Positions 53,992-62,554 of a stretch of 64,000 nt of DNA are shown one piece after another. A model generated the notes under the pieces. It was not told where the DNA came from, searched no databases, and worked only from the letters and a program-made list of their open reading frames with translations. This stretch comes from Alteromonas_F sp964429915. GTDB lineage: Bacteria; Pseudomonadota; Gammaproteobacteria; Enterobacterales; Alteromonadaceae. The position numbers were made by a program, and so were the translations under genes. The DNA is taken from positions 1-64,000 of the forward strand of contig CAYSDZ010000017.1 of assembly GCA_964429915.1 (NCBI GenBank), given 5' to 3'. How positions within the stretch are numbered: the stretch's first letter is position 1; each line of letters starts with the position of its first letter.

Positions 53992-54852
53992 CAAATTAGC
54001 GATACAAGCGGTGATCGGATACCGAGTTTTTGTCTCAAACTCTGCAAAATGAGGTGCAGGATTCGCTTCTAAAAATACAAATCTTCCTTCGTCGTATTTC
54101 CAGTCTATTGCACACCATGCCATACCAAATGCGGTGCAAATTCTCCTTGAAAGTTCAGTTTCGTACTGTGGCAAGGTAAATTCATTCGTGAACGCATGCT
54201 CGTCAAGCCGATAATCCAGTTGATCACTGCCAATCGCTGCGCTCAATACATGATCGTTGATAACAAAAGTACGAATATGCATGCCGTTTATTCTGCGTTG
54301 CAAGGTGACGAGGTCTTTACTGAGTATGGCTGCTAAGCCGTCAGATGTACGTTCGTCTGCAACAAGCTCTCTGGTGTAGGCCCCACCTTGTACAGGTTTT
54401 ATGATCACCTGTGGGTGTGTTGATATAAAGCGCTGAGCTTCACTTAAAGAGTTGCCAACATACGTGTCTGGAATATCAGCACCTAACTGTTTGGCATGAT
54501 AAAGTTGTCTAGGCTTGTTTTGATGGTAGTTGATCGCGTTAATGCTATTTATCCACCTAAGGTTGGGTTGATACAGAAACGGCGATAACGCGCTATAAAG
54601 ATTTCGTGAAAGAGGCTGGTTGGACGGATTTGCGTTACGCCAAAATAAGCCATTAATTGAGGTAAACGGAATAAGCTGGTCGTCAATCAATAAGCTCCCT
54701 GCCGCGCTTTCAGGTTTCCAGTGGAACTGGTATTGCTCCGGTGTTTTACATAAGTCTAGACAATAAACCTGTGCATTTTCGTAAAGTAAGTGTTCACTCA
54801 GTAGCTTGACTTCTCGATCGTCTTCGCTGCCTAATATAATAATTTTTTTCAT
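53980..54852 (-). CDS. MvdD-like ATP-grasp ligase, graspetide-synthetase-like
   Basis: 290 residues from ATG 54850-54852 (MKKIIILGSEDD); an ATG at 54889-54891 would start inside a hairpin and is less likely. N-terminal pre-ATP-grasp domain about 1-100 with FTSINGLFWRNANPSNQ (position of the W-R-R-P-type motif of MvdC/MvdD ligases), then ATP-grasp about 105-290. Likely ATP and Mg ligands are Lys113 (NKPRQLYHAKQLG), Lys152 (VIIKPVQGG), Arg194, Asp250 (CAIDWKYD), and Glu262/Asn264 (FLEANPAPHF). Such ligases form ester or amide side-chain links in a leader-bearing peptide. It is last in an operon with a leader-peptide gene, LuxR protein, C39 ABC transporter and HlyD. RimK-like peptide ligase is the alternative. 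Confidence 0.82.
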   Translation of the reverse strand: MKKIIILGSEDDREVKLLSEHLLYENAQVYCLDLCKTPEQYQFHWKPESAAGSLLIDDQLIPFTSINGLFWRNANPSNQPLSRNLYSALSPFLYQPNLRWINSINAINYHQNKPRQLYHAKQLGADIPDTYVGNSLSEAQRFISTHPQVIIKPVQGGAYTRELVADERTSDGLAAILSKDLVTLQRRINGMHIRTFVINDHVLSAAIGSDQLDYRLDEHAFTNEFTLPQYETELSRRICTAFGMAWCAIDWKYDEGRFVFLEANPAPHFAEFETKTRYPITACIANLLLR

Positions 54853-54868
54853 AATCTGTCGTAGTTGT

Positions 54869-54888
54869 CTCCCGCCCGTAGACGGGAG
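54869..54888 (-). promoter_or_regulatory. Hairpin between precursor and ligase genes
   Basis: Stem CTCCCG (54869-54874) / CGGGAG (54883-54888), loop of 8. On the minus-strand transcript it lies between the precursor stop (54913) and the ligase ATG (54852), without a U-run, so it would pause or stabilise rather than terminate. Read on the plus strand it is followed by CATTTTTAT and could terminate transcripts coming from hslU. Confidence 0.5.
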
Positions 54889-54912
54889 CATTTTTATAGA
54901 AATAAGTGTTGA

Positions 54913-55098
54913 TCAAAAATAATGTTGTGGAGGATTGCCGTCTTCACCAATAGCTTGGGTAAGGTACCTAGGTTCTGATGGAACGGGGTAAACAGTTTCA
55001 AAAATTATTTTTGTAGGTATAACGTGCACGTTCAGCGCTCCCCCAACTGATGTTTGTTCCTTGTCTGTAAGGTGTTCTATCTTGTGTGTCGCTTGCAT
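54913..55098 (-). CDS. Leader-bearing RiPP precursor peptide
   Basis: 61 residues with a strong ribosome site (AAAGGAG, 4 bases before ATG). Leader MQATHKIEHLTDKEQTSVGG then Ala. Aligned to the C39 consensus, cutting after Ala21 (a GA site) places Leu at -12, Thr -11, Glu -8, Val -4, Gly -2, whereas cutting after Gly20 shifts every position by one. The core (residues 22-61) starts LNVHVIPTKIIFETVYPV, then PSEPRYLTQAIGEDGNPPQH and YF. It offers Thr29, Lys30, Thr35, Ser41, Thr47 as donors and Glu34, Glu42, Glu52, Asp53 as acceptors for side-chain cross-links. It has no Cys. Lies between the luxR-like and ligase genes. No microviridin-type TxKYPSD motif is present. Confidence 0.78.
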   Translation of the reverse strand: MQATHKIEHLTDKEQTSVGGALNVHVIPTKIIFETVYPVPSEPRYLTQAIGEDGNPPQHYF

Positions 55099-55158
55099 GT
55101 GTTTCTCCTTTAATGGTGGAAAGTGGGTTGCTTTAACCCGGTTGTGTAAACGTATTGT

Positions 55159-55401
55159 TCAATGATTTAATTCGTGTAGTGGTTGATATAGTTGACGAAA
55201 AAAGCAGGCCATCAGCGCGGCTCTATTGCGAATTTCCAACTTTTTGTAAATATTGGCACAATGGAACTTAACCGTTCTTTCACTGATAAAAAGCTGATTG
55301 GCAATACTTTTATTTGGCAGTCCTTCCAAAATTTTTCTTGCGACTTGTAGCTCCCTTTTTGACAGCAAATCGAGTCGGTCATCTAATGTTGATAGCGTCA
55401 T
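55159..55401 (-). CDS. LuxR/GerE-type HTH-only regulator
   Basis: 80 residues from ATG 55399-55401, with AAGGAG inside the end of the upstream ABC gene and a 1-base gap between stop and start. It consists almost only of a GerE HTH: LSKRELQVARKILEGLPNKS followed by IANQLFISERTVKFHCANIY. It has no receiver or autoinducer domain, so activity must depend on level, dimerisation or a partner. Position within the operon suggests control of the peptide genes. Confidence 0.86.
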   Translation of the reverse strand: MTLSTLDDRLDLLSKRELQVARKILEGLPNKSIANQLFISERTVKFHCANIYKKLEIRNRAALMACFFRQLYQPLHELNH

Positions 55402-55402
55402 G

Positions 55403-57541
55403 TTATTCTCCTTGGGTGGTCGATAAAGTGAGTGAGCCATTTTTGAGTTGATAAACTTTGTCAGCCATGGCAATGGTTTGTGGTCTGTGGGCGATAATAA
55501 TTCTGGTTATGTTGCAGTTGCGTAAATTGGCATTCACCTGCTTTTCCGATTCAGTATCGAGGTGAGCCGTCGCTTCATCCATAAACAGAATCAGCGGTTG
55601 TCTGTAAAGTGCTCGAGCAATCAGCACCCGTTGAAGTTGCCCCCCAGATAGGCAGCTACCCATATCGCCAACGAGTGTTTGGTATTGCATTGGCATGGCC
55701 ATGATATCGTTGTGAATACACGCCATTTGGGCGGCCCAAACGGCTTTTTGAGGATCAGGCTGTGCATCAAAGCAGGCAATGTTATTTAAAATACTGCCCG
55801 AGAGACATTGGTCGTCTTGCGTCACTGCACTGATCTGTTGTCGATAAGAAACGGAATCTTGAATGTCTTGCGTGCCCCAATAAATACTGCCACTATCAGG
55901 GGTAAGTAAGCCCATTAAGCAATGCAAAAGTGTGGTTTTCCCACTACCACTGGCACCTACAATAGCGATGCATTCTCCATGTTCGATATGCGCATTGATA
56001 TGATTAAATATGAGCGGAGAATGGCTAGAATAGCGATAGCTAATATTCTGAATCGACAAGCTAGGTTTCTGCTGAATGGTTGGAGAGACAGAGGGTTTTT
56101 GCGTGCTATGTGTCTCAGTGTTACTCAGCACTAAATCGCTCAGGCGGTCGAAATGCACATCGAGCAAACGATAGTCGATCACCGTGTTAATTACGTTATC
56201 CATGGCGCCAGTAAAGCGACTTTTGTAGCTTATGAACGCGTATAGCATGCCTACTGAAATAGTATTTTCCATCACAGCGTTGGCTGCAAAGTAAATAACG
56301 ATTAGATTCTCAATGCCAAATAAAAGTTGATTGACGGTGCTTAACGATATCTGCCAACGGCTTAATCTAATGTCGGTGTTAAGGTAATTAGTGAGTTTAT
56401 GTTGCCATTCGTTTTGACGCGCCGACTCTTGCTGAAAGAGTTTGATTGTTTTTATTGCCCGTACCGATTCCATAAAATGACTATTTTCGTGCGCGCCAGC
56501 CGCGAGGCTTTCTGCATGCAGGCGATGGATAGGCCGATATACAAACCATTTAGTCAGTAGGTAAATAAATACGACTGCACTGGAGATAAGCGCAAGCTTC
56601 ACACTGTAAACAAACATAACGATAAGCGTAATGATTGCCATCAATCCATCGAGTAAGGCTGCTATCAGTCCTCGTGATAGCATATCTCGAATCGGCCCTA
56701 GAGAACCAAACCTCGAGACGACATCCCCCAAGTGACGTTTGTGAAAAAACGTAAACGGTAAACGGATCAGTTTATAAAAAACATTGGCGCTTAGCTGTGC
56801 ATTCAACTTGCTTGTCAGTGACAGCATCAGGAATTGTCGAAGTGTTGAGGTGGCAACTTCAATCAGCAGTAGTAAACTGAATCCTATCGCCAATGCAGTG
56901 AGCAAATCAGCATTGTTCCCCACCAATACATCATCAACAATCAATTGCATGTAGTAAGGCGACACAAGCGCAAAGGCTTGAAGTACGATACTTAAGGCAA
57001 ATAAAACTAACGCGAAGCGCTTTAAGCCGATCGCTGAGTTGAAAAAATGCCAAAGGTTAAGTGAACTACTGGGTTTTTGAGGTGTAAATGCTTCTGTTGG
57101 GCTACATTCTACTGCAATCCCTGTAAAATGATTGCCAAATTCATGCAGAGGTATTTTTCGCGCGCCTAATGCAGGGTCGTTGATAGTTGCATACTTAGCC
57201 GTCACTTTAGTGAGCACGACAAAATGATTCATATCCCAGTGCAAAATGCAGGGCGTTGTAAGGTCTGAAAGCGAATCTATATCTAATTTTACCGCTCTGG
57301 TGTTCAGTTGTAGCTGAGCGGCTATCTCTAACAAATAGCGCAGGTTTGCACCTTGACTGGAAATGGCAAATTTGTCGCGTAATTCACGCATGCCAATATG
57401 ATTACCGTAATAATTGGCAAGCATAGCCACGCAGGCTAAACCGCATTCGCTAGTTTCAGATTGTAAAACTAATGGAACCGTCGGAGTAAAAAAGTTAGGT
57501 ATGACTGTCTGTAATTTGGGCGAATCTAATACCTGCTGCAT
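55403..57541 (-). CDS. C39-peptidase-containing ABC transporter (PCAT)
   Basis: 712 residues from ATG 57539-57541, 2 bases after the HlyD-type gene stop. N-terminal C39 peptidase about 20-140 with catalytic triad visible: oxyanion Gln27, Cys33 (SECGLACVAML), His106 (MNHFVVL) and Asp122 (INDPALGA). Then six TM helices about 160-450 and an NBD: Walker A GASGSGKTTLL about 528-538, signature LSGGQLQRVLIARAL, Walker B LFMDEATAHLD. It should cut double-glycine-type leaders and export the product through the inner membrane. All catalytic residues are present, so it looks active. CvaB/LagD-like. Confidence 0.95.
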   Translation of the reverse strand: MQQVLDSPKLQTVIPNFFTPTVPLVLQSETSECGLACVAMLANYYGNHIGMRELRDKFAISSQGANLRYLLEIAAQLQLNTRAVKLDIDSLSDLTTPCILHWDMNHFVVLTKVTAKYATINDPALGARKIPLHEFGNHFTGIAVECSPTEAFTPQKPSSSLNLWHFFNSAIGLKRFALVLFALSIVLQAFALVSPYYMQLIVDDVLVGNNADLLTALAIGFSLLLLIEVATSTLRQFLMLSLTSKLNAQLSANVFYKLIRLPFTFFHKRHLGDVVSRFGSLGPIRDMLSRGLIAALLDGLMAIITLIVMFVYSVKLALISSAVVFIYLLTKWFVYRPIHRLHAESLAAGAHENSHFMESVRAIKTIKLFQQESARQNEWQHKLTNYLNTDIRLSRWQISLSTVNQLLFGIENLIVIYFAANAVMENTISVGMLYAFISYKSRFTGAMDNVINTVIDYRLLDVHFDRLSDLVLSNTETHSTQKPSVSPTIQQKPSLSIQNISYRYSSHSPLIFNHINAHIEHGECIAIVGASGSGKTTLLHCLMGLLTPDSGSIYWGTQDIQDSVSYRQQISAVTQDDQCLSGSILNNIACFDAQPDPQKAVWAAQMACIHNDIMAMPMQYQTLVGDMGSCLSGGQLQRVLIARALYRQPLILFMDEATAHLDTESEKQVNANLRNCNITRIIIAHRPQTIAMADKVYQLKNGSLTLSTTQGE

Positions 57542-57543
57542 GC

Positions 57544-58806
57544 TTACAATCTCCCTTTTAAACTGAGTAATGGTGCAAATAGCCATTCAAGCATGCTGCG
57601 TTCTCCTAATGCGATCTCCGCTGCAAAGGTGTTACCTGATTTCAAAACAACGGGTTCGCCATAGGCATGAATATGATGACTATCCACCTTTGCTCTAACC
57701 AAATATACCGGTTCAGACAAAGCCGTTGCTGCATTGGGAACCTGATTTGGTAATAAAATTGACTCGGATATACTTTCTATTTCACCATGCTGTGCACCAA
57801 ATTTTTCATGGGGAAACGCATCGTAACGCAGGGTCAGCGACTGCCCTTGCTCAATGAATCCTGCAGAACGAGAGGGTACGGGGAGCACAGCAATAAGGTT
57901 ACCGTTATTTGGCACAATGGTAAGCAAGGGGCTCCCTGTTGTGCTTTGTCCTACTGATGCATAGATGTCGCTGACTTTTCCAGAAGACTGAGCAAAAATA
58001 ACTTCATCACCTTCTGATTCAAGGCGAATAATACGCTGATTGATTTCTGCAATTTGTTGGCGGAGCTGGTTTTCGGTTTGTGTGGATGTAGACGGTAACA
58101 GTGCCAACTGCTCGGCAAGTGAGTCGGCTTCGCGTTCAATTTGAACGCGCTCACGCTCTAAATTGTTAAGTTGAGTTTTAAGCTGAAGCGATTGGCTAAT
58201 AGCTGCATTCAAATCAATATCGCTAACCCAACCGTTTTTGTGAAGTTTGGCTATTTTCACACTGTGTTTTTTAGCTAATTGATATTGTTCTTTGGTCGAG
58301 GCGACTACTTCGAAAAGGGAGTCTTTTTCCTTACTCAATTGGGTCTGCTGGTTATGTAAAAAGCGCTCACGTTCATTGCGTTCGCTTATTACTCGTTGCT
58401 GCTCAGATTGTAGTATTTGACGCGTTTCGCGTAATTCTTCTCGCAACAAATGATTAAATTTATAGCCCTGAAGATTCCGGCGCTCCGCTTTTAAACGCAT
58501 AAGCGCTTGGCCTTTTTGTACTTCTTCGCCGATGTTTACGTACATATCGCTCACAATGCCTTGTTGCAAAGACGCATAGTGAAATGATGCGCCGGTAGCG
58601 GGTTCCAACCATCCTCGAACAGTGACTTGTTTTGCATACTGAGCGGAGCTTAACCAAACACCGGCAGCGATAAGCCATACTAATAAAAACGTGCTGACGA
58701 GTGATGCAGATATATGCGGTTTTACGAGCACTTTGCCTAATAAGCGGTTAGAGGCATGACTCACCGCTTGAGTTCGAAACAATCCGTTGGGACTACTCGC
58801 ATCCAT
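57544..58806 (-). CDS. HlyD/CvaA-type periplasmic adaptor of the PCAT exporter
   Basis: 420 residues from ATG 58804-58806 (MDASSPNGLFRTQAVSHASN), which gives the normal CvaA-like N-terminus (LFR.EA...N..LG); longer frames exist but lack ribosome sites. One TM about 34-54 (LVSTFLLVWLIAAGVWL), lipoyl half LQQGIVSDMYVNIGEEVQKG, long coiled-coil about 105-240, second half and barrel (VSDIYASVGQSTTGSPLLTI). Links the C39 ABC transporter to an outer-membrane channel. First gene of the operon. Confidence 0.92.
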   Translation of the reverse strand: MDASSPNGLFRTQAVSHASNRLLGKVLVKPHISASLVSTFLLVWLIAAGVWLSSAQYAKQVTVRGWLEPATGASFHYASLQQGIVSDMYVNIGEEVQKGQALMRLKAERRNLQGYKFNHLLREELRETRQILQSEQQRVISERNERERFLHNQQTQLSKEKDSLFEVVASTKEQYQLAKKHSVKIAKLHKNGWVSDIDLNAAISQSLQLKTQLNNLERERVQIEREADSLAEQLALLPSTSTQTENQLRQQIAEINQRIIRLESEGDEVIFAQSSGKVSDIYASVGQSTTGSPLLTIVPNNGNLIAVLPVPSRSAGFIEQGQSLTLRYDAFPHEKFGAQHGEIESISESILLPNQVPNAATALSEPVYLVRAKVDSHHIHAYGEPVVLKSGNTFAAEIALGERSMLEWLFAPLLSLKGRL

Positions 58807-59093
58807 TTTCTCTATTCCTATCTTTTTAGTTGGGATGTAATTAACTTGTGTTGGCTGGACAACTCCATGTGCTATGTTGCTCTCCATGGAAACGAAATCC
58901 CTGTTTCCTTCCTGAGCAATACCCTGTATGCACCATGCTGTCCACCTTGAAAGCGGTTGCTGCACAACCAACGAGAGCTAGATTATTGAAATACAGAGGA
59001 AGGTGCTTTCTGAGATGGGTTTGAGTATAGAAAGTGAACGAGTTTTAGGCTTTATGGCTCATTTTTTAAGGTCTTGTCCCAAAATTTAAGGTG
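58807..59093 (-). promoter_or_regulatory. Promoter region of the RiPP operon with direct repeats
   Basis: 287 bases without a supported gene, upstream of the adaptor gene. TTTAAGGT occurs twice on the plus strand, at 59065-59072 and 59085-59092, exactly 20 bases apart and in the same orientation; on the operon strand this is ACCTTAAA. Two-turn spacing is typical of an operator or activator site. A convincing -35/-10 pair was not found. Also carries the start of longer, unlikely frames of the adaptor gene. Confidence 0.4.
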
Positions 59094-60191
59094 CTAGAGG
59101 GCGTCGATAATGGGAAAGGGTAGTGTGAAAAAAAACATTGAACCTTTACCTAGCTCAGATTGACACCTGATATCCCCGCCGTGGCGGCTAACTATCTTTT
59201 TACACGTAGAAAGACCAAGCCCAGAGCCGGAAAAACGCTTGTCATTAGGGCTATGAAGTCGTTGGAAAGGTTCAAAAATACGCTCATTGAACTTATCTTC
59301 AAACCCAATTCCGTTATCTTCAACGCAGAAGCGGTATTGGTTTTTCTCTTTTAACACCGAAATCGAGATGTGAGGGTGTTCAGCATCGCAATATTTGAGA
59401 CCATTTCCGATCAGATTCTGCATGAGTTGGAATAGTTGAGGTGCGTTTCCCTTTACCTCGGGAAGGTCGGAGAAGACGATATTTGCGTTTTTTTCTTCGA
59501 TTTCAGGATGCATCAAAAAAACAACTTCAGTGACAATTTTTTGCATTGATACCGTGTCGAAACGAACGTCGGATACATCCGTTTTATTATAAGCCGAAAG
59601 TGCATCAATTAACTCATCGAGGCGCGTAGCCGACTTGATAATAATTTGACTAAATTCAGCAATTTTGTCGAAGTGCTGTTGAGCACTTGCTTCATTAATC
59701 ATCTCACTAAATGCCTTAATGTGGCGAATAGGGCCCTTCAAATCATGAACCAAGACGCGAGAAAATTGACTTAATGACTCTTTTTGTTCATCAATTTGTT
59801 GCTGTAGCGAAATGAGACGGGTGGCTCTTTCTATGGTTTGCATTAAGTTGGTGGCGCTAATAGAGCGCTTGGTCATATAGTCTAATGCACCAAGCTGTAT
59901 AGCGGTAGAGGCAACGTTTTCGTCGCCTTGTCCTGTCATGAGGACGATTGCGGTATAAGGAAATTGCGCATGAATGCGCTCTATACCTTCAAGATTCAGA
60001 TTGCCAGGCATTTGGTAATCGATAAATGCAATGTCGAACTGGTTATCTTTCAATAGGTTTATTGCTTGGTTAACGTCAACGGCTTCGGTGATGTCAACAC
60101 GTAGCTGAGTCAGTTTGATATGACGACTAATTAACTTTCTGTCGCCGCTGTCATCATCTGCAATAAGTACGTTTAAGTGTTGTCGTGCCAA
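59094..60191 (-). CDS. Response regulator-histidine kinase hybrid (REC-HisKA-HATPase)
   Basis: 365 residues. Receiver domain 1-125 with Asp at FIDYQMPG and Lys in LDYMTKRS, coiled-coil, HisKA with His in VHDLKGPIRH about 155, and HATPase_c with NLIGNGLKYC, VEDNGIGF and GSGLGLSTCKKI. No TM. The start is TTG: GGAG lies 7 bases upstream and no in-frame ATG is better. Forms a three-gene unit with the next two genes (16 and 23 bases apart), so it probably passes or receives phosphate from the single-domain regulator. Confidence 0.9.
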   Translation of the reverse strand: MARQHLNVLIADDDSGDRKLISRHIKLTQLRVDITEAVDVNQAINLLKDNQFDIAFIDYQMPGNLNLEGIERIHAQFPYTAIVLMTGQGDENVASTAIQLGALDYMTKRSISATNLMQTIERATRLISLQQQIDEQKESLSQFSRVLVHDLKGPIRHIKAFSEMINEASAQQHFDKIAEFSQIIIKSATRLDELIDALSAYNKTDVSDVRFDTVSMQKIVTEVVFLMHPEIEEKNANIVFSDLPEVKGNAPQLFQLMQNLIGNGLKYCDAEHPHISISVLKEKNQYRFCVEDNGIGFEDKFNERIFEPFQRLHSPNDKRFSGSGLGLSTCKKIVSRHGGDIRCQSELGKGSMFFFTLPFPIIDAL

Positions 60192-60206
60192 ACTCGTTCT
60201 CCATCC

Positions 60207-60659
60207 TTATTCTGGCAATTCAACGAGACACCAGTAATTACCTATCATATCGACCAATTTTAGAAAATCTCTTCCTGCGGTTTCTTTTACAATATAACCC
60301 GCTACATTTTTATTGTAGGCGAGGTTTTTATCTTCGTCGCGCTTTGAGGTAGTTAATATAAATACGATCGTTTTTTTAAGGCGATCATCTGCTCTGAGTG
60401 TTGCTAAAAGTTCAAAGCCGTCCATGCGAGGCATGTTTAAGTCGAGCAATAAAATATAGGGTGCTGATAATGTGTTGTGACCATTTTTACCGCGCAAAAT
60501 ATCAAGCGCTTCAACGCCGTCTTCAGCCCGGGTGATTGTGTTAGTGATTTCCGCTTTGGAGAAGGCGCGTTTTACCGCTTTTGCATCGCCATCATCGTCT
60601 TCAACCAACAATATGTTTAATGGCTGTTTGCTTTGTTGGTTGGATAGTATCGTTATCAT
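60207..60659 (-). CDS. Single-domain response regulator (Rcp1-like)
   Basis: 150 residues, receiver only. LLVEDDDGDAKAVKRAFSKA, phospho-acceptor Asp in LLLDLNMPRMDGFE, Thr in FILTTSKRDEDK and Lys in GYIVKETAG. Resembles Rcp1-type regulators that pair with phytochrome-like kinases. Middle gene of the three-gene signalling unit; no output domain. Confidence 0.92.
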   Translation of the reverse strand: MITILSNQQSKQPLNILLVEDDDGDAKAVKRAFSKAEITNTITRAEDGVEALDILRGKNGHNTLSAPYILLLDLNMPRMDGFELLATLRADDRLKKTIVFILTTSKRDEDKNLAYNKNVAGYIVKETAGRDFLKLVDMIGNYWCLVELPE

Positions 60660-60682
60660 TGTTGTCTTTATCTATGCTGAGG

Positions 60683-62554
60683 TTACTTTATTTTGGGCCA
60701 AGTGATTTTAAACGTGCAACCTTTTCCCAAGGTCGATTCAATGTTGATGTGCCCTCCTTGTAGATCGATATGTTTTTTTACCAACGCAAGCCCCATTCCA
60801 CTGCCTTCAACTCGGTCTCTCGATTGCAAGGTTTGAAACATACCAAAGATTTTTTGGTGGTATTCCTGAGCAATGCCTGGCCCATCATCACACACTGAGA
60901 ATATGAAGTGTTCAAACTCTTCATCAAGGGTAATCGATATCGTTCCGCTGGTTTTATCGTGATGTTTGGTGGCATTACTGAGGAGATTGACAAAAATCTG
61001 CAGTAAGGGCATCAGGTTAACGTTTATGTTTGCAAACGCTTTATCAATATTAATATCAAAGCTTTCAGGCTTGTCGATTAGCAAGAGTGCATCGTTGAGT
61101 AATTCATCGCCAGATACGGTGCTGGTATATCGCGCGTCCGTTTTTCGGCCCACCCGAGAATATTCAAGTAAGTCGTCTAGCAACTTTTCCATTCTTAAGG
61201 CCCGACTACGAATCAATTGCAAGTTTTCAAGGTCGTCATTTGCTAGTTTATGCCCGATATCTTCTTCTAACCACGAACTTGCGTTATCAATGACTCTTAG
61301 CGGCGCCTTGAGATCGTGAGAAGCGATATAGGCAAATTGATCGAGTTCGTCGTTAGACGTTCTCAATTTTTGAATGAGTTGCTCTCTCTCGACTTCGGCT
61401 TGTTTGCGCTCATGAATATCTTGCATTGAACCTATCATTTGTACCGCATTGCCGTTGGTATCTCTGCGCACCGCGGCTGTGCCATGAAACCATCGGTAGC
61501 CTTTTTCTTTATGCATGACGCGGTATTCGAAGTTGTATGGATGTTTGCCGGCCAATACTCCTTGTACATGTTCATAAGTGGGTACTCGATCGTCGGGGTG
61601 CATCAGCGTTGAGAATTCACCAAATGAACCGCCGATTTCTCCTCTTGTAAGACCCACAAGCTCTAAATAGCGATCTGACAAAAAGGCTTTATCGTTTTCA
61701 ATGTCATACCAGTCGAATACACCTACTGTTGCTCCTTGAGTCGCTAGCTCGAATCGCATGTTTGCCAGTTCTATTTGAAGTTGAGCGGTCTTTTTTTCAT
61801 GAATATCTTCTAGCGAGCCTGCCATCGAAAGCACTTTACCTTTGGCATTTTTACTGGCCATACCGCTGACTTTAAACCAGCGATAGCGCTTGTTTTTACA
61901 CAAGATTCGATATTCGATAGCGTATTTTTTATTATTCTTAAAATGAGCGTCTAAAGATGATAATACTTGTTGTAAGTCGTCTTTGTGGATCCGATTTTTA
62001 AGTTCTTCAAAACTCACTTTTATTTCATTTTCTTCAAACCCTAACAAGCGATAGTGGGCAGGAGACCAATACATTTCCTCTGTTTTCAAATCCCATTCCC
62101 AAATCCCTACGCCAACAGCTTCTATGGCTTGATTATATCGTTCGTTGCTCTTTTTTAATTTCTGCTCAAGCACTTTTTGCTTGTGAATATCCGAGATCGA
62201 ACCGGCCAGTTCATGGACATTTCCGCTGTCATTGAAATACGGTGAACCACGTCCCAAAAACCAGCGATAAGTTCCGTCTTTGCATTGAATACGAAATTCA
62301 AGTTCAAATATGGATTTGGCTGCAATAGCGTGACTGATAACGTGTAGAAAGTTGTCTACATCGTGCTTGTGAATCATGGATTGAAAATCGATAAAATACA
62401 GCTCAAATTCTTGAGGTTGATACCCCAATAAAACGAAGAATTGATCGGACCACTCAATCTCATTTTGTGTTGTATCAGGCCAATACCAAAAACCCTCTTT
62501 TGACCCGAGGGTCATAAGTTTTAGCCGTCGTAACTCTTTATCTGCTTCTTGCAA
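60683..62554 (-). CDS. Sensor kinase with three PAS/PAC domains
   Basis: 623 residues from TTG 62552-62554 (AAGGCG upstream). Three PAS_3/PAC repeats (WYWPDTTQNEIEWSDQFFVL about 20; GIWEWDLKTEEMYWSPAHYR about 150; GVFDWYDIENDKAFLSDRYL about 275), then HisKA with His in IASHDLKAPLRV about 415 and HATPase_c with VCDDGPGIAQEYHQKIF and GMGLALVKKHI. In the same frame upstream of the TTG, an open stretch encodes a hydrophobic segment (VAIALFLTTFIEVLFFGFIR), with no ATG/GTG/TTG start before a stop. The N-terminus is therefore doubtful; see findings. Confidence 0.88.
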   Translation of the reverse strand: MQEADKELRRLKLMTLGSKEGFWYWPDTTQNEIEWSDQFFVLLGYQPQEFELYFIDFQSMIHKHDVDNFLHVISHAIAAKSIFELEFRIQCKDGTYRWFLGRGSPYFNDSGNVHELAGSISDIHKQKVLEQKLKKSNERYNQAIEAVGVGIWEWDLKTEEMYWSPAHYRLLGFEENEIKVSFEELKNRIHKDDLQQVLSSLDAHFKNNKKYAIEYRILCKNKRYRWFKVSGMASKNAKGKVLSMAGSLEDIHEKKTAQLQIELANMRFELATQGATVGVFDWYDIENDKAFLSDRYLELVGLTRGEIGGSFGEFSTLMHPDDRVPTYEHVQGVLAGKHPYNFEYRVMHKEKGYRWFHGTAAVRRDTNGNAVQMIGSMQDIHERKQAEVEREQLIQKLRTSNDELDQFAYIASHDLKAPLRVIDNASSWLEEDIGHKLANDDLENLQLIRSRALRMEKLLDDLLEYSRVGRKTDARYTSTVSGDELLNDALLLIDKPESFDINIDKAFANINVNLMPLLQIFVNLLSNATKHHDKTSGTISITLDEEFEHFIFSVCDDGPGIAQEYHQKIFGMFQTLQSRDRVEGSGMGLALVKKHIDLQGGHINIESTLGKGCTFKITWPKIK

